Origin: an uncultured Clostridia bacterium
GTDB taxonomy: Bacteria > Bacillota > Clostridia > RUG12999
Assembly: GCA_938005345.1 (NCBI GenBank)
Contig: CALLNG010000547.1
Coordinates: forward strand, 1 to 14,197
DNA length: 14,197 bases
Direction of reading: 5' to 3'
The notes beneath the pieces were generated by a model. It searched no databases. It was given only the letters and a program-made list of their open reading frames with translations, and was not told the origin of the DNA. This document shows positions 1 through 7,252 of the stretch, piece by piece (position 1 is the first letter of the stretch; each line of letters begins with the position of its first letter). The position numbers and the translations under genes were made by a program.

Positions 1-1
1 C

Positions 2-118
2 GCCGGCGTAGCGGCGGAAAAGGCCAAGGATCTGGCGGGCGTCGCCTCCGAGAAGGCGGAGAGTGTTTCGGATTCTGCCAAGGCCAGCATGGAGATCATC
101 TCCGAGCAGCGTGAAATA
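2..118 (+). pseudogene. Fragment of a plus-strand heptad-rich coding sequence at the left edge
   Basis: In the frame starting at base 2 the plus strand reads as an alanine/lysine/glutamate-rich peptide with a repeating EKAKDLAGVASEKAES-type heptad pattern, followed by MEIISEQRE. That pattern is typical of helical or coiled-coil regions of small Clostridial zinc-ribbon or YtxH-like proteins; this family link is from memory of composition only. The minus-strand reading of the same bases is rich in Arg and Leu and looks like an antisense shadow. G+C is 43 of the first 60 bases, against 30 of 60 in bases 121-180. The frame stays open to a TGA at 269-271, but beyond about base 118 it loses protein-like character while the opposite strand becomes clearly coding. 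I read this as the broken end of another gene, joined to the surface-protein gene by rearrangement or assembly error. No start codon is in the window. Confidence 0.4.
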
Positions 119-3100
119 TACCGTGATGGTTGCATCCGATACTGGGGCAGATTCTTTCGTCACTTCCAGCGTGACAATTTGTGTTATGCCGTTCTTTTCC
201 CCGGTAATGGTAAAGGTATTTTTTCCAGTGTTCAATGTATATTCTGTTTTCGGCGATGCGCCGTTGATTGAAACTATCACATCCGCATCCGCAACAGGCG
301 CAATGCCAATGGACGAAATGCGGTATCCGACCGAAGCGGTATACAACTTGCCATCGTTTGTCTCAGCCATCCGCGAGCTGCCGGAAACATTGATTTTGAC
401 GCCTTCAATCAGCTCATCCGTTTCCGATGCTTCGCTCGTCAGCTTGAGATAGTACACAGCGGGTTCTTTGTCCCCGTTTTGCACAAGGATCCGTACCAGT
501 TTTTCTCCGTCCTCCTTGGTGACTTTGATTCCATCAGCCATTTCGCTCGATGCAATACGCTGATTGTTGACGAAGATATGATCCGTTTCATCCGCCCCGT
601 CCAGCGAGAGGGAAATGTATTTCATATTGCCTAAATCAGCGCTGTATATTTGCTGATCCTCCGTGAAGGTTACTTTCTTGCTATCAACGCCGTCTGTTAT
701 AGTCACACCTTTCGGCGCTGTGGTTTTTCCCACCGCTTCGCTTTGCGGCGTTGTGCGAACTACGCCGGCAATTTCGGGAGATTTTTCGCCGAAGCCCGTG
801 TGCCAGATGTTGGAAACCGTCTGTATTTTTACATAATGGAATTCTTTCCCAGACACATCTACCGGTTTTCCTTCCTCATCCACAGCCCACGCCAGGTCAA
901 AGCCATTGGAGCCTCCGTCATAATTGCTGTTGTCCAGATATGGATTCACATCCTGGCCGATTGTCCCATTTGGAAAACAATCGGCATATCCCCACCAGAC
1001 GGGATAGGCGTCCACCGCTTCCCCGGATACGGCAACTTCGCCGTTTCTTGCCGGCAACATCACACCAGACAGTTCTAGGCTGTCGGAAACGGCAAGGTCA
1101 TTCATATAATAGACGCTTGCAGAGGGGTAAAGGCCCGTATTGGACGTTCCATCGTTGCTGTTGCCGTGATTGTCCTTCCATGCCGTTTTACCATTGGCTG
1201 TTTTGGTATAGGTAACGGTATAATTCCAATCCACGCCTTCTTCATAGTGCGCGGAACCAGCAAGCGCGTACCATTGCTCGCCGTTTTCCGATACCCAAAC
1301 CTGCCCTGGCTCAAAGAAACTGGTTTTCGTAGAAGTCGATCCATCTCGATTGGCATTCCCGTACACATAAAAATCCAGTCCATATCTGTTTTGCGGATTA
1401 TCCGTTAAACCGTCTTCATAATAATAGGTAATATATCCACCGAAGCCGCCAAGGGAAACGCTAGTTCCCGCTAGAGATTTCCAGGGTGCCGCGGCGTCTC
1501 CTGTCCCAATACCGTTGGTGTACTGGCTGTTGATACACAGATAATCTACAACTTTGTCTGGATACCCCGCTTTTTTTGCTTGCAGTGCGAAACTGTAGCT
1601 GTTTACCAACTTGCCGTCAGCTGATGTGACGCTCAGCTTCTGCGTACTTGTTTTCAATCCCAGCGTATAAACTCCTTCTTCATTCGGCGTCTGTACCGCA
1701 TTTCCAAGTGTTACGGTTGCGCCCTCTGCCACTGAATAGGTCAGCGTACCGCTACTGGTCCCCTCCGGTACCACGATGGTGTAGTTGTAACGGTCGCTTG
1801 CAAAGTCTGGATACCAATCTCCGCCATCAGCGGCAGCTGTCAGGATTTGCGCATCCGCAACCGATACATCGGCCTGTTGCACCCAAATGGTGTATGTATT
1901 CGGGGTGCTGTCTGCAAAGCCGTCCTTGCCGGCCGTGACATTTTCGCTGTAGGTCTTGTCGTCCAAAACTTGTATTTGCACTTTGGCTTCGCCTTCGCCA
2001 AAGTGTAGCACATCCGTTTTCCCGCCGCCCTGCGGCAGTTCCTTCCAATTTTGTCCGTCATCCACGGAATAGCGCAGATGTTCATAAACCGTTGTGCCTG
2101 CAAGATTCATCGAAAATGCTGCAAGATCATCAAATACATAGCTTCTGTAGAAATAATGCGTACCGGTAATTCCTATACCAGAGGCCGGTGTGCCGTCCTC
2201 CTCTGCCCGGAACATGGTGCCCTCCGGCTTTCCTTGATATTGGGCGGAGGAAAGTTCCCTGTCCTCCGGCACCAACACAACGCCCGTGTTGCTTTTGATT
2301 GTCTTGGTTTCATCTCTGGGACGGGTGATGTGGAATGTATAAACCGTTTTGTTGTCTGCATTGGTTTTATCCGCCAATGTGAAGGTAATCTCCGACTGGT
2401 CGAAGGGAATATTCTCTAGATTGGTAACCGCGCCGCTGTTTACGGGCACCGACTGTTTGTCCCCGTTTGCATCGGTATATTCTGCGGTTGCCGTATATTT
2501 CAGTGCATCATAAATTGTGCTATTCTGTAAGGTCAATTTTGACGTGCTGTACGATTTGAGTCCCAGTGCATATTCAGTGGTAGTGGGAGCAAATTGGTAC
2601 TGGTTATAATCCTGAATTGCTGTGCTTAAGAACTGCAGGTTTTCAAAATACGGCGTTACGGCATCCTGTACCACCACTTTTATGCCGCCTTTGCTGCCTT
2701 CGCTGTCCGTGGCGGTGATGATCACCGATCCCACGCCCTGCGCCGTTACCACTCCGTTTTCATCCACTTTGGCAATTGTCTCATCTGCGCTGCTCCAAGA
2801 AGCCACGGAACGTCCCACGCCTACATAGGCCTTCAGCTGCATGGTCGGATTCGGCTGGTCTGCCGTTTTAGTCAGATAGGTTTTAGTTTGGTTTCCTTCT
2901 ACATCTTCAACGGCCACGCCCGTAATGGTGATGGTCGCCGTATCCGTCATGCTGTCATCGATATCTAATGTAAATGTTGCGTCAAAGGTGCCGGGCCGAA
3001 GTGCATCAAATTTAATGGAATTCTTCTTTGTACTGAGATCCTGGCCTTCCGCTAGCTTCACAATACCTTCTGCTTCCGGATAACTCCAAAGGGTATGTCC

Positions 3101-4375
3101 ATTGTAGCCGCCGCTTACGGAAATGGTCTTCGCGGTCTGTCCGTCCTCGGAAAGTGCCACAGACTGCGTCTTCTGATAATCGCTGAACATATACCCAGTA
3201 AGGAAAAAATTCGTCGTTTGTGCGATATCACCATCCAGCTTGGACACTGCCGTAATTCTGGCAGTCGAACTAGAACCGCTGCTAAAGGACGCCGTTGTTT
3301 TCAGAAGACCGCTCTGTTCCTCTATGCTGCCCACATAGCTAGACGAAGTACTCCAAGTAACCGGTGTTTCATTTCCATCCTGGTCATAGGCTTTCATCTG
3401 GAAGGTATCTCCGGTCTTTGCCAGCAGCGTTGTATCATTGACTGCGCGGCTGTCCTCGCACGCGATGCGAATTTTTTCCGGCGCGGGTTGCTGTTGCTGC
3501 GGTTCCACGACCACTTGGCACCACGGCGCGATAATCGGCGCGCCCTCGTTTCCTTCCATACCGCTTGCCGTAATCACATAAGTTCCGGGTTCCTCAAAAC
3601 ATAATGTGACTTGCCCATTTGCATCAATCAACAACATTTCCCCGTCTGCGCCAGTGAGCGCTTCGCTAAGAGATCCATCTGGCTTTACCGTATGCAGCGT
3701 AATGTATCCATCCCCGCCATTGATCGCTTTTGAATCAGGGTCATAGCCCATCGAAGGCATGGCCGCGAACCCTTTCAACGTCAGCGTAAAGGGTTCGCCG
3801 GCAGACACCTTTTTCTCCGTTTCAGTGAAATAAGTATAGTAGTCGTTCCAGTTCTCCATATCCTGATAATACCAAAACTCTACCGTATCCTTTTCTTTCA
3901 GTACCGCCGTATCAGCCGCATAGCATCCCGCGCCCCAGTCTCCGATGATTCCGTCATTGGGCAGCATGCCATTGACAAAAAAGCCTATACCGGAACCGGT
4001 TTGCTCAAATGCTTTTAAAATCGTTGCGCCCATAGCGCCCATTTCAATATTCAAATAGTTGGTGGCAGACTCCTTTGTGAAATCCTCGCCGTATTTCGCC
4101 TTATGCACCGCGACTAATGCATCAAATACGGTTGGTCCGTTTACAGTCTGCCCGTTATGGTCTTTTTCCGACACGATGTATCCATATTCTTCCGCCAATC
4201 CGTCTGTGACTGTGATTTCCTGCCGGTTAAAGACAAAGGCGCCGCCATTTTGCGCGCTGAACCAAACTGTCACGCCAGTTGTCTCTGTCTCGCTTGCCAT
4301 TACGCCAAATGGCAAGATTCCCAAAACCATCATCAATGCCACAAGGCACGACAGCAATCTGTTTGCTTGTTTCAT
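2..4375 (-). CDS. Giant secreted multidomain surface protein with DUF4430 and Ig-like domains, under B12 riboswitch control (3' end outside window)
   Basis: The minus strand is open without a stop from the ATG at 4375 to the left edge, about 1,458 codons. A GGAGGAGG ribosome binding site lies just before the start. Residues 1-27 form a signal peptide (MKQANRLL, a hydrophobic core, then cleavage near VMA-SE). Residues about 33-195 resemble DUF4430, the transcobalamin-C-terminal-like fold (TVFDAL, then GIGFFVNGM). A Gln/Pro linker (QQQQPAPEK) falls near 293-301. Ig-like modules follow; the clearest is a Big_2 domain at about 505-572 (ASWSSADETIAKVDENGVVTA). Residues about 590-690 and 870-910 contain cadherin-like beta-sandwich motifs (EYALGLKSYSTSKLTL and VYTLGLKTSTQKLSV). 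Residues about 960-1200 match a Clostridial surface module with LGGFGGYITYYYEDG, YGLDFYVYGNANRDG and FDLAWAVDEEG. A second DUF4430-like start (TITVYFTLLGDDLH) is at about 1415-1429. No anchor is visible. The riboswitch suggests corrinoid capture at the cell surface (inference). The last ~30 codons are doubtful because plus-strand coding takes over there. Confidence 0.92.
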   Translation of the reverse strand, partial: MKQANRLLSCLVALMMVLGILPFGVMASETETTGVTVWFSAQNGGAFVFNRQEITVTDGLAEEYGYIVSEKDHNGQTVNGPTVFDALVAVHKAKYGEDFTKESATNYLNIEMGAMGATILKAFEQTGSGIGFFVNGMLPNDGIIGDWGAGCYAADTAVLKEKDTVEFWYYQDMENWNDYYTYFTETEKKVSAGEPFTLTLKGFAAMPSMGYDPDSKAINGGDGYITLHTVKPDGSLSEALTGADGEMLLIDANGQVTLCFEEPGTYVITASGMEGNEGAPIIAPWCQVVVEPQQQQPAPEKIRIACEDSRAVNDTTLLAKTGDTFQMKAYDQDGNETPVTWSTSSSYVGSIEEQSGLLKTTASFSSGSSSTARITAVSKLDGDIAQTTNFFLTGYMFSDYQKTQSVALSEDGQTAKTISVSGGYNGHTLWSYPEAEGIVKLAEGQDLSTKKNSIKFDALRPGTFDATFTLDIDDSMTDTATITITGVAVEDVEGNQTKTYLTKTADQPNPTMQLKAYVGVGRSVASWSSADETIAKVDENGVVTAQGVGSVIITATDSEGSKGGIKVVVQDAVTPYFENLQFLSTAIQDYNQYQFAPTTTEYALGLKSYSTSKLTLQNSTIYDALKYTATAEYTDANGDKQSVPVNSGAVTNLENIPFDQSEITFTLADKTNADNKTVYTFHITRPRDETKTIKSNTGVVLVPEDRELSSAQYQGKPEGTMFRAEEDGTPASGIGITGTHYFYRSYVFDDLAAFSMNLAGTTVYEHLRYSVDDGQNWKELPQGGGKTDVLHFGEGEAKVQIQVLDDKTYSENVTAGKDGFADSTPNTYTIWVQQADVSVADAQILTAAADGGDWYPDFASDRYNYTIVVPEGTSSGTLTYSVAEGATVTLGNAVQTPNEEGVYTLGLKTSTQKLSVTSADGKLVNSYSFALQAKKAGYPDKVVDYLCINSQYTNGIGTGDAAAPWKSLAGTSVSLGGFGGYITYYYEDGLTDNPQNRYGLDFYVYGNANRDGSTSTKTSFFEPGQVWVSENGEQWYALAGSAHYEEGVDWNYTVTYTKTANGKTAWKDNHGNSNDGTSNTGLYPSASVYYMNDLAVSDSLELSGVMLPARNGEVAVSGEAVDAYPVWWGYADCFPNGTIGQDVNPYLDNSNYDGGSNGFDLAWAVDEEGKPVDVSGKEFHYVKIQTVSNIWHTGFGEKSPEIAGVVRTTPQSEAVGKTTAPKGVTITDGVDSKKVTFTEDQQIYSADLGNMKYISLSLDGADETDHIFVNNQRIASSEMADGIKVTKEDGEKLVRILVQNGDKEPAVYYLKLTSEASETDELIEGVKINVSGSSRMAETNDGKLYTASVGYRISSIGIAPVADADVIVSINGASPKTEYTLNTGKNTFTITGEKNGITQIVTLEVTKESAPVSDATITVYFTLLGDDLHAGLGRIRNTLRLLGGDARQILGLFRRYAG

Positions 4376-4466
4376 GACTTTTCCTCCTCCATCTTGTGTT
4401 TGAACTATCAAATATAAAAAAACAGGTTTATTTTACGATCTATCCCTCCCATAAAAGCCGCGCAAT

Positions 4467-4502
4467 AAAAAAAGCTGCGGCAATTTTTTCATTGCCACAG
4501 CT
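4467..4502 (-). terminator. Intrinsic terminator of the cobalamin riboswitch expression platform
   Basis: Read on the minus strand, a 12-bp stem pairs AGCTGTGGCAAT with ATTGCCGCAGCT. All pairs are Watson-Crick except one U-G. The loop is short and a run of seven T follows. It sits between the aptamer and the ribosome binding site of the surface-protein gene, about 90 bases before the start codon. This fits a transcription-attenuation switch that closes when the ligand is bound. A second weak hairpin between aptamer and terminator (4521-4546, T-run and A-run arms around GTATG) may be part of the competing fold. Confidence 0.85.
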
Positions 4503-4572
4503 GATTTCCTGTGCTACCGTACTTTTTTGGGTATGCCAAAAAAACTATCACACCAAAACCAATAAACGCAGT

Positions 4573-4770
4573 GTGACCGTAATGCAGGTCTTCTGACTTA
4601 CGCCTTATGGAGCGAATCGCTTCCGCATTTCATACTTTGCCTTCCCAGTTTCCCAGTGACCGGCTTTCACCGACAAGCATGAAACATTGAGCGCATACAG
4701 CGGCAGTACCGTTCAGGGTTCTCACCTGATTCCCTTTTCACCACATATGACTAGACATCATATGCGGCAC
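4573..4770 (-). ncRNA. Cobalamin (adenosylcobalamin-type) riboswitch aptamer
   Basis: On the minus strand the conserved core appears in order. First comes AAAAGGGAATCAGGTGAGAA with its CCTG partner, then CGGTACTGCCGCTGTA, then GTCACTGGGAAACTGGGAAG. The 3' B12 box AAGTCAGAAGACCTGC is at 4599-4584 and fits the consensus rAGYCMGgAgaCCkGC. The outer P1 stem can form between GTGCCG (4770-4765) and CGGTCAC (4579-4573) with one bulged base. A second short hairpin (CATATGA / TCATATG) lies just inside the 5' side. Spacing and order match the class, so I am confident of the family. The precise corrinoid preference cannot be read by eye. It regulates the surface-protein gene starting at 4375 through the downstream terminator. 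Confidence 0.95.
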
Positions 4771-4804
4771 ATTATACGAATTTATATTCTATTTGCAGTT
4801 CAAT

Positions 4805-4833
4805 ATTATACTTCTGTTTTGGAAAAATGTCAA
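4805..4833 (-). promoter_or_regulatory. Perfect consensus vegetative promoter for the riboswitch and surface-protein gene
   Basis: On the minus strand, TTGACA (4833-4828) and TATAAT (4810-4805) are separated by exactly 17 bases. Both hexamers match the sigma-A/sigma-70 consensus at every position. The expected transcription start is near 4798, about 28 bases before the aptamer, which gives a leader of over 400 nt. A promoter this strong is well suited to a gene controlled mainly by attenuation. Confidence 0.85.
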
Positions 4834-4921
4834 TATACCTCTTTAAAAAATTCTGGTCTAGATGCAAGTTTCGGCAATAAGCCAAATGGAATTGTGCAAT
4901 GAAAGGAACGTGGTATCATTT

Positions 4922-4949
4922 TTGCCTGACAATGTAAACTTTTTATAAT
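4922..4949 (+). promoter_or_regulatory. Possible secondary promoter upstream of the LysR gene
   Basis: TTGCCT (4922-4927) and a perfect TATAAT (4944-4949) are 16 bases apart on the plus strand. The -35 box matches consensus at only four of six positions. It lies upstream of the better-placed promoter at 4964-4992, so it may be an additional start or a chance AT-rich match. The surrounding 4834-4963 stretch holds no gene. Confidence 0.35.
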
Positions 4950-4963
4950 AATACACAAAAATG

Positions 4964-4992
4964 TTGCACACATAAACTGCATATGATACAAT
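4964..4992 (+). promoter_or_regulatory. Promoter of the LysR-type regulator gene
   Basis: TTGCAC (4964-4969) and TACAAT (4987-4992) are 17 bases apart, directly upstream of the regulator. The predicted start is near 5000, giving a leader of about 25 bases that contains the GGGGG ribosome binding site at about 5012-5017. LysR genes are often autoregulated; no clear operator dyad was identified here. Confidence 0.65.
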
Positions 4993-5024
4993 ATTGAGTA
5001 ACTTAATGAGCAGGGGGCATCAAT

Positions 5025-5918
5025 ATGTATAACAAACATTTGGAAACGTTTCTTCAGGTTGCGGATTTGGGCAGTTTCTCTAAGGCTGCTGACATGTTAT
5101 ACATATCTTCCACTGCAGTGATCAAACAAATCAATCTATTGGAGCAAGAGCTTGGTCTGCAGCTCTTTGAACGGACGCACAGAGGTATCCAGCTAACAAA
5201 GGCGGGACGATCCATCTATGGCGACGCGAAATATATGATACAATATGCAAAGGACTCTATCACCCGCGCGCACAACGCCATGCAGGGAGAAGAAAAAATC
5301 ATCCGGATCGGCAGTTCTTTGATGACGCCGGCACAGTTTATCCTGGAACTGTGGCCGAACATCAAGCAGTCGTGTCCCGGCATGAAATTTCAGATGGTTC
5401 CGTTTGAAAACACGCCGGAAAATGCCCGCGAGATTCTGAAAAATCTTGGTACCAATATTGATATTGTGGCCGGTTGGTTTGATGAAAGTTTTTTGGATGG
5501 CTACGGCTGTACCGCACTCAAGTTGGAAGACGAACCCCTCAGCTGTGCGCTGTCCATCAATCACAGGTTGGCATTTCGTGAAAAGCTGAACCTATCGGAT
5601 TTGTACGGCGAGAATGTCATGCTGATCAAACGCGGCTGGAACAAACATACAGACGCATTGCGGGATGAAATTTGGACAGAGCATCCCCAAATACATATTA
5701 TAGACGTACCATTTTTTAATGTTGACGTATTCAACCAATGTGAAAGCAGCAATGATGTGCTGATTGGTTTTGGAAAATGGCAGAATGTTCACCCGCTTTT
5801 AAGGATTGTTCCGATGGAATGGGATTACACGGTTCCATTTGGCATTCTGTACTCCCCCAGCCCTTCGCCTTATGTTTCGGAATTCCTAGAGGCTGCATCA
5901 AAGCTATACAGTTTATAA
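5025..5918 (+). CDS. LysR-family transcriptional regulator
   Basis: The 297-residue protein has the normal length for a LysR-type regulator. Residues 1-60 form the winged helix-turn-helix, with LETFLQVADLGSFSKAADML followed by IKQINLLEQELGLQLFERTHRGIQLTKAG, the classical LysR signature. A linker helix spans about 61-90, then a two-lobed periplasmic-binding-type effector domain runs from about 93 (IIRIGSS) to the end. The start is set by a GGGGG ribosome binding site seven to eight bases upstream. The effector cannot be deduced. The gene has its own promoter and a strong terminator, and lies immediately upstream and in the same direction as the seven-gene redox/esterase cluster. That makes it the likely regulator of the cluster (inference from position, and from a dyad at 5985-6006). 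Confidence 0.93.
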   Translation: MYNKHLETFLQVADLGSFSKAADMLYISSTAVIKQINLLEQELGLQLFERTHRGIQLTKAGRSIYGDAKYMIQYAKDSITRAHNAMQGEEKIIRIGSSLMTPAQFILELWPNIKQSCPGMKFQMVPFENTPENAREILKNLGTNIDIVAGWFDESFLDGYGCTALKLEDEPLSCALSINHRLAFREKLNLSDLYGENVMLIKRGWNKHTDALRDEIWTEHPQIHIIDVPFFNVDVFNQCESSNDVLIGFGKWQNVHPLLRIVPMEWDYTVPFGILYSPSPSPYVSEFLEAASKLYSL

Positions 5919-5927
5919 TCCGCTGAT

Positions 5928-5973
5928 AAAACGCTTCGTTTGGGTCAACCGCCCAACGAAGCGTTTCTTTTTT
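5928..5973 (+). terminator. Intrinsic terminator after the LysR gene
   Basis: A stem pairs AAACGCTTCGTT and GGG with CCC and AACGAAGCGTTT, with one extra T on the left arm. The loop is short (TCAACCG) and a T-rich tail follows (TTTCTTTTTT). It begins ten bases after the stop codon at 5918. It separates the regulator transcript from the downstream operon, which therefore needs its own promoter. Confidence 0.9.
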
Positions 5974-5984
5974 GTTCTAACCTT

Positions 5985-6006
5985 TTGGTTTACGCTGATG
6001 AACCAA
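5985..6006. promoter_or_regulatory. Candidate LysR operator dyad upstream of the redox/esterase operon
   Basis: A perfect six-base inverted repeat, TTGGTT, ten-base spacer, AACCAA, lies between the LysR terminator and the first operon gene. It contains a T-N11-A pair (T5989, A6001), the loose rule for LysR-family sites. A possible -10 box (TACAAT) follows at about 6037-6042 with only a weak -35 match. Such an arrangement, activator site ahead of a poor -35, is common for LysR-activated promoters. This is positional inference; short dyads also occur by chance. Confidence 0.4.
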
Positions 6007-6069
6007 TCGATACTTCTGTTTTTCTTTCCGCTATGCTACAATAAAATCAAGGAAAGCGAGGAAACGGAT

Positions 6070-7239
6070 ATGAACAATTTCATTTTTGAAAACAGCACAA
6101 AAGTATTTTTCGGAAAAGGCTGTGTGCGGGAATTTCTCGCCGGGAACTTACAGGAATATGGGAACAACATCATGCTAGCTTATGGCGGCAATTCTATCAA
6201 ACGAAACGGCGTGTATGGTGAAATCAAAGAAATCCTTTCTAGCGAGGGAAAAAACATTGTGGAATTTTCCGGTATCATGTCAAACCCGACTTATAAAAAA
6301 GTCCTGGAGGGTGCGGTTTTTGCGAAGGACAATAACGTTGACGTCATTCTCGCTGTCGGCGGCGGTTCGGTCATGGATTGCTGTAAAGCGGTATCGTTAG
6401 CGGCGGCGTATGGCGGCGACATCTGGTGCGATTACTGGGAAAAAACCGGTATTGTGCATTTTGACCCCATTCCGCTCGGCGTTATCGTAACCGTCACCGG
6501 GACGGGCAGTGAATGCAACGGCGGCGCAGTGATTACCAATGAGGAAAAAAAAGTTAAAACGGGCCGAGATTATCCCAAATGCAACCCAAAATTTGCGCTG
6601 ATGGATCCGGAATATACGTTCAGCGTTCCGAAAAAACAAACTGCGTCGGGCGGATTTGATATTTTAAGCCACATCATGGAAACCTATTTCAGCAAACCGG
6701 ACGAGGATAATGTGTCCGATGGCATTTCGGAAGCGCTAATGAAAAGCGTGATTCACAATCTTCCCATCGCGCTGGAAAATCCGCAGGATTACACGGCGAG
6801 AAGCAACCTGATGTGGGCGGCAACCATGGCAGAAAACAGAATCATCAAACTGGGCAAGTCCTGTGACTTTCAGGCGCACCAAATTGAGCACCAACTCGGC
6901 GCCTATACAAACTGTAACCACGGCTGCGGCCTTGCGGCCATTCACCCCGCCTACTACCGGCATATCTATCAAAACGGCTTAGACAAATTTGTCCGTTTTG
7001 CAAAACAGGTATGGGATGTTTCGGCGGATGGCAAAACAGAAAACGAGATTGCATTGGAGGGCATACAGGCGTTGGTTGACTTTATCAAAGAAATCGGACT
7101 TCCCACAACCCTTCGCGAACTTGGCATGACCGATAAACAGTTGCTGCCCGATATTGCGGCATCCTGCAATATCGCACCGGGCAGCTATGGAACCATGACA
7201 AAAGAAGCAATTTTAGACATATTAAATACTTGTTTTTAA
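6070..7239 (+). CDS. Iron-containing (group III) alcohol dehydrogenase, butanol dehydrogenase/YqhD-like
   Basis: The 389-residue protein has family length (about 385-390). It catalyses NAD(P)H-dependent interconversion of aldehydes and alcohols in the cytosol. Visible motifs are YGGNSIKRNGVY (about 38-49), GGGSVMDCCKA (97-107, dinucleotide and phosphate binding) and TGTGSECNGGAVITN (143-157). The metal ligands are Asp197 and His201 (GFDILSH), His270 (AHQIEH) and His284 (NHGCG). The spacing of the four ligands equals that of E. coli YqhD as I recall it. The frame stays open upstream to an ATG at 5998, but that start has no ribosome binding site and would add an unusual hydrophobic extension. 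The ATG at 6070 has GCGAGGAAA upstream and gives the usual MNNFIFENSTKVFFGKG start. It is the first gene of the likely operon, 13 bases before the next gene. Confidence 0.95.
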   Translation: MNNFIFENSTKVFFGKGCVREFLAGNLQEYGNNIMLAYGGNSIKRNGVYGEIKEILSSEGKNIVEFSGIMSNPTYKKVLEGAVFAKDNNVDVILAVGGGSVMDCCKAVSLAAAYGGDIWCDYWEKTGIVHFDPIPLGVIVTVTGTGSECNGGAVITNEEKKVKTGRDYPKCNPKFALMDPEYTFSVPKKQTASGGFDILSHIMETYFSKPDEDNVSDGISEALMKSVIHNLPIALENPQDYTARSNLMWAATMAENRIIKLGKSCDFQAHQIEHQLGAYTNCNHGCGLAAIHPAYYRHIYQNGLDKFVRFAKQVWDVSADGKTENEIALEGIQALVDFIKEIGLPTTLRELGMTDKQLLPDIAASCNIAPGSYGTMTKEAILDILNTCF

Positions 7240-7252
7240 GGAGGAATATGCT

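Noticed and set aside
63..4400. Many plus-strand ORFs of 60-170 codons across the left third (for example 3095-3604, 751-1215, 4059-4403)
   Set aside because: All lie antisense to one continuous minus-strand frame with signal peptide, known domains and a strong ribosome binding site. Their translations are low-complexity shadows rich in Arg, His, Cys and Pro, and none has a convincing upstream ribosome binding site.
5998..6069. Upstream ATG start for the alcohol dehydrogenase, adding 24 residues
   Set aside because: There is no ribosome binding site, it overlaps the promoter/operator region, and the extension is unlike family N-termini. The ATG at 6070 has a good site and the usual N-terminus.
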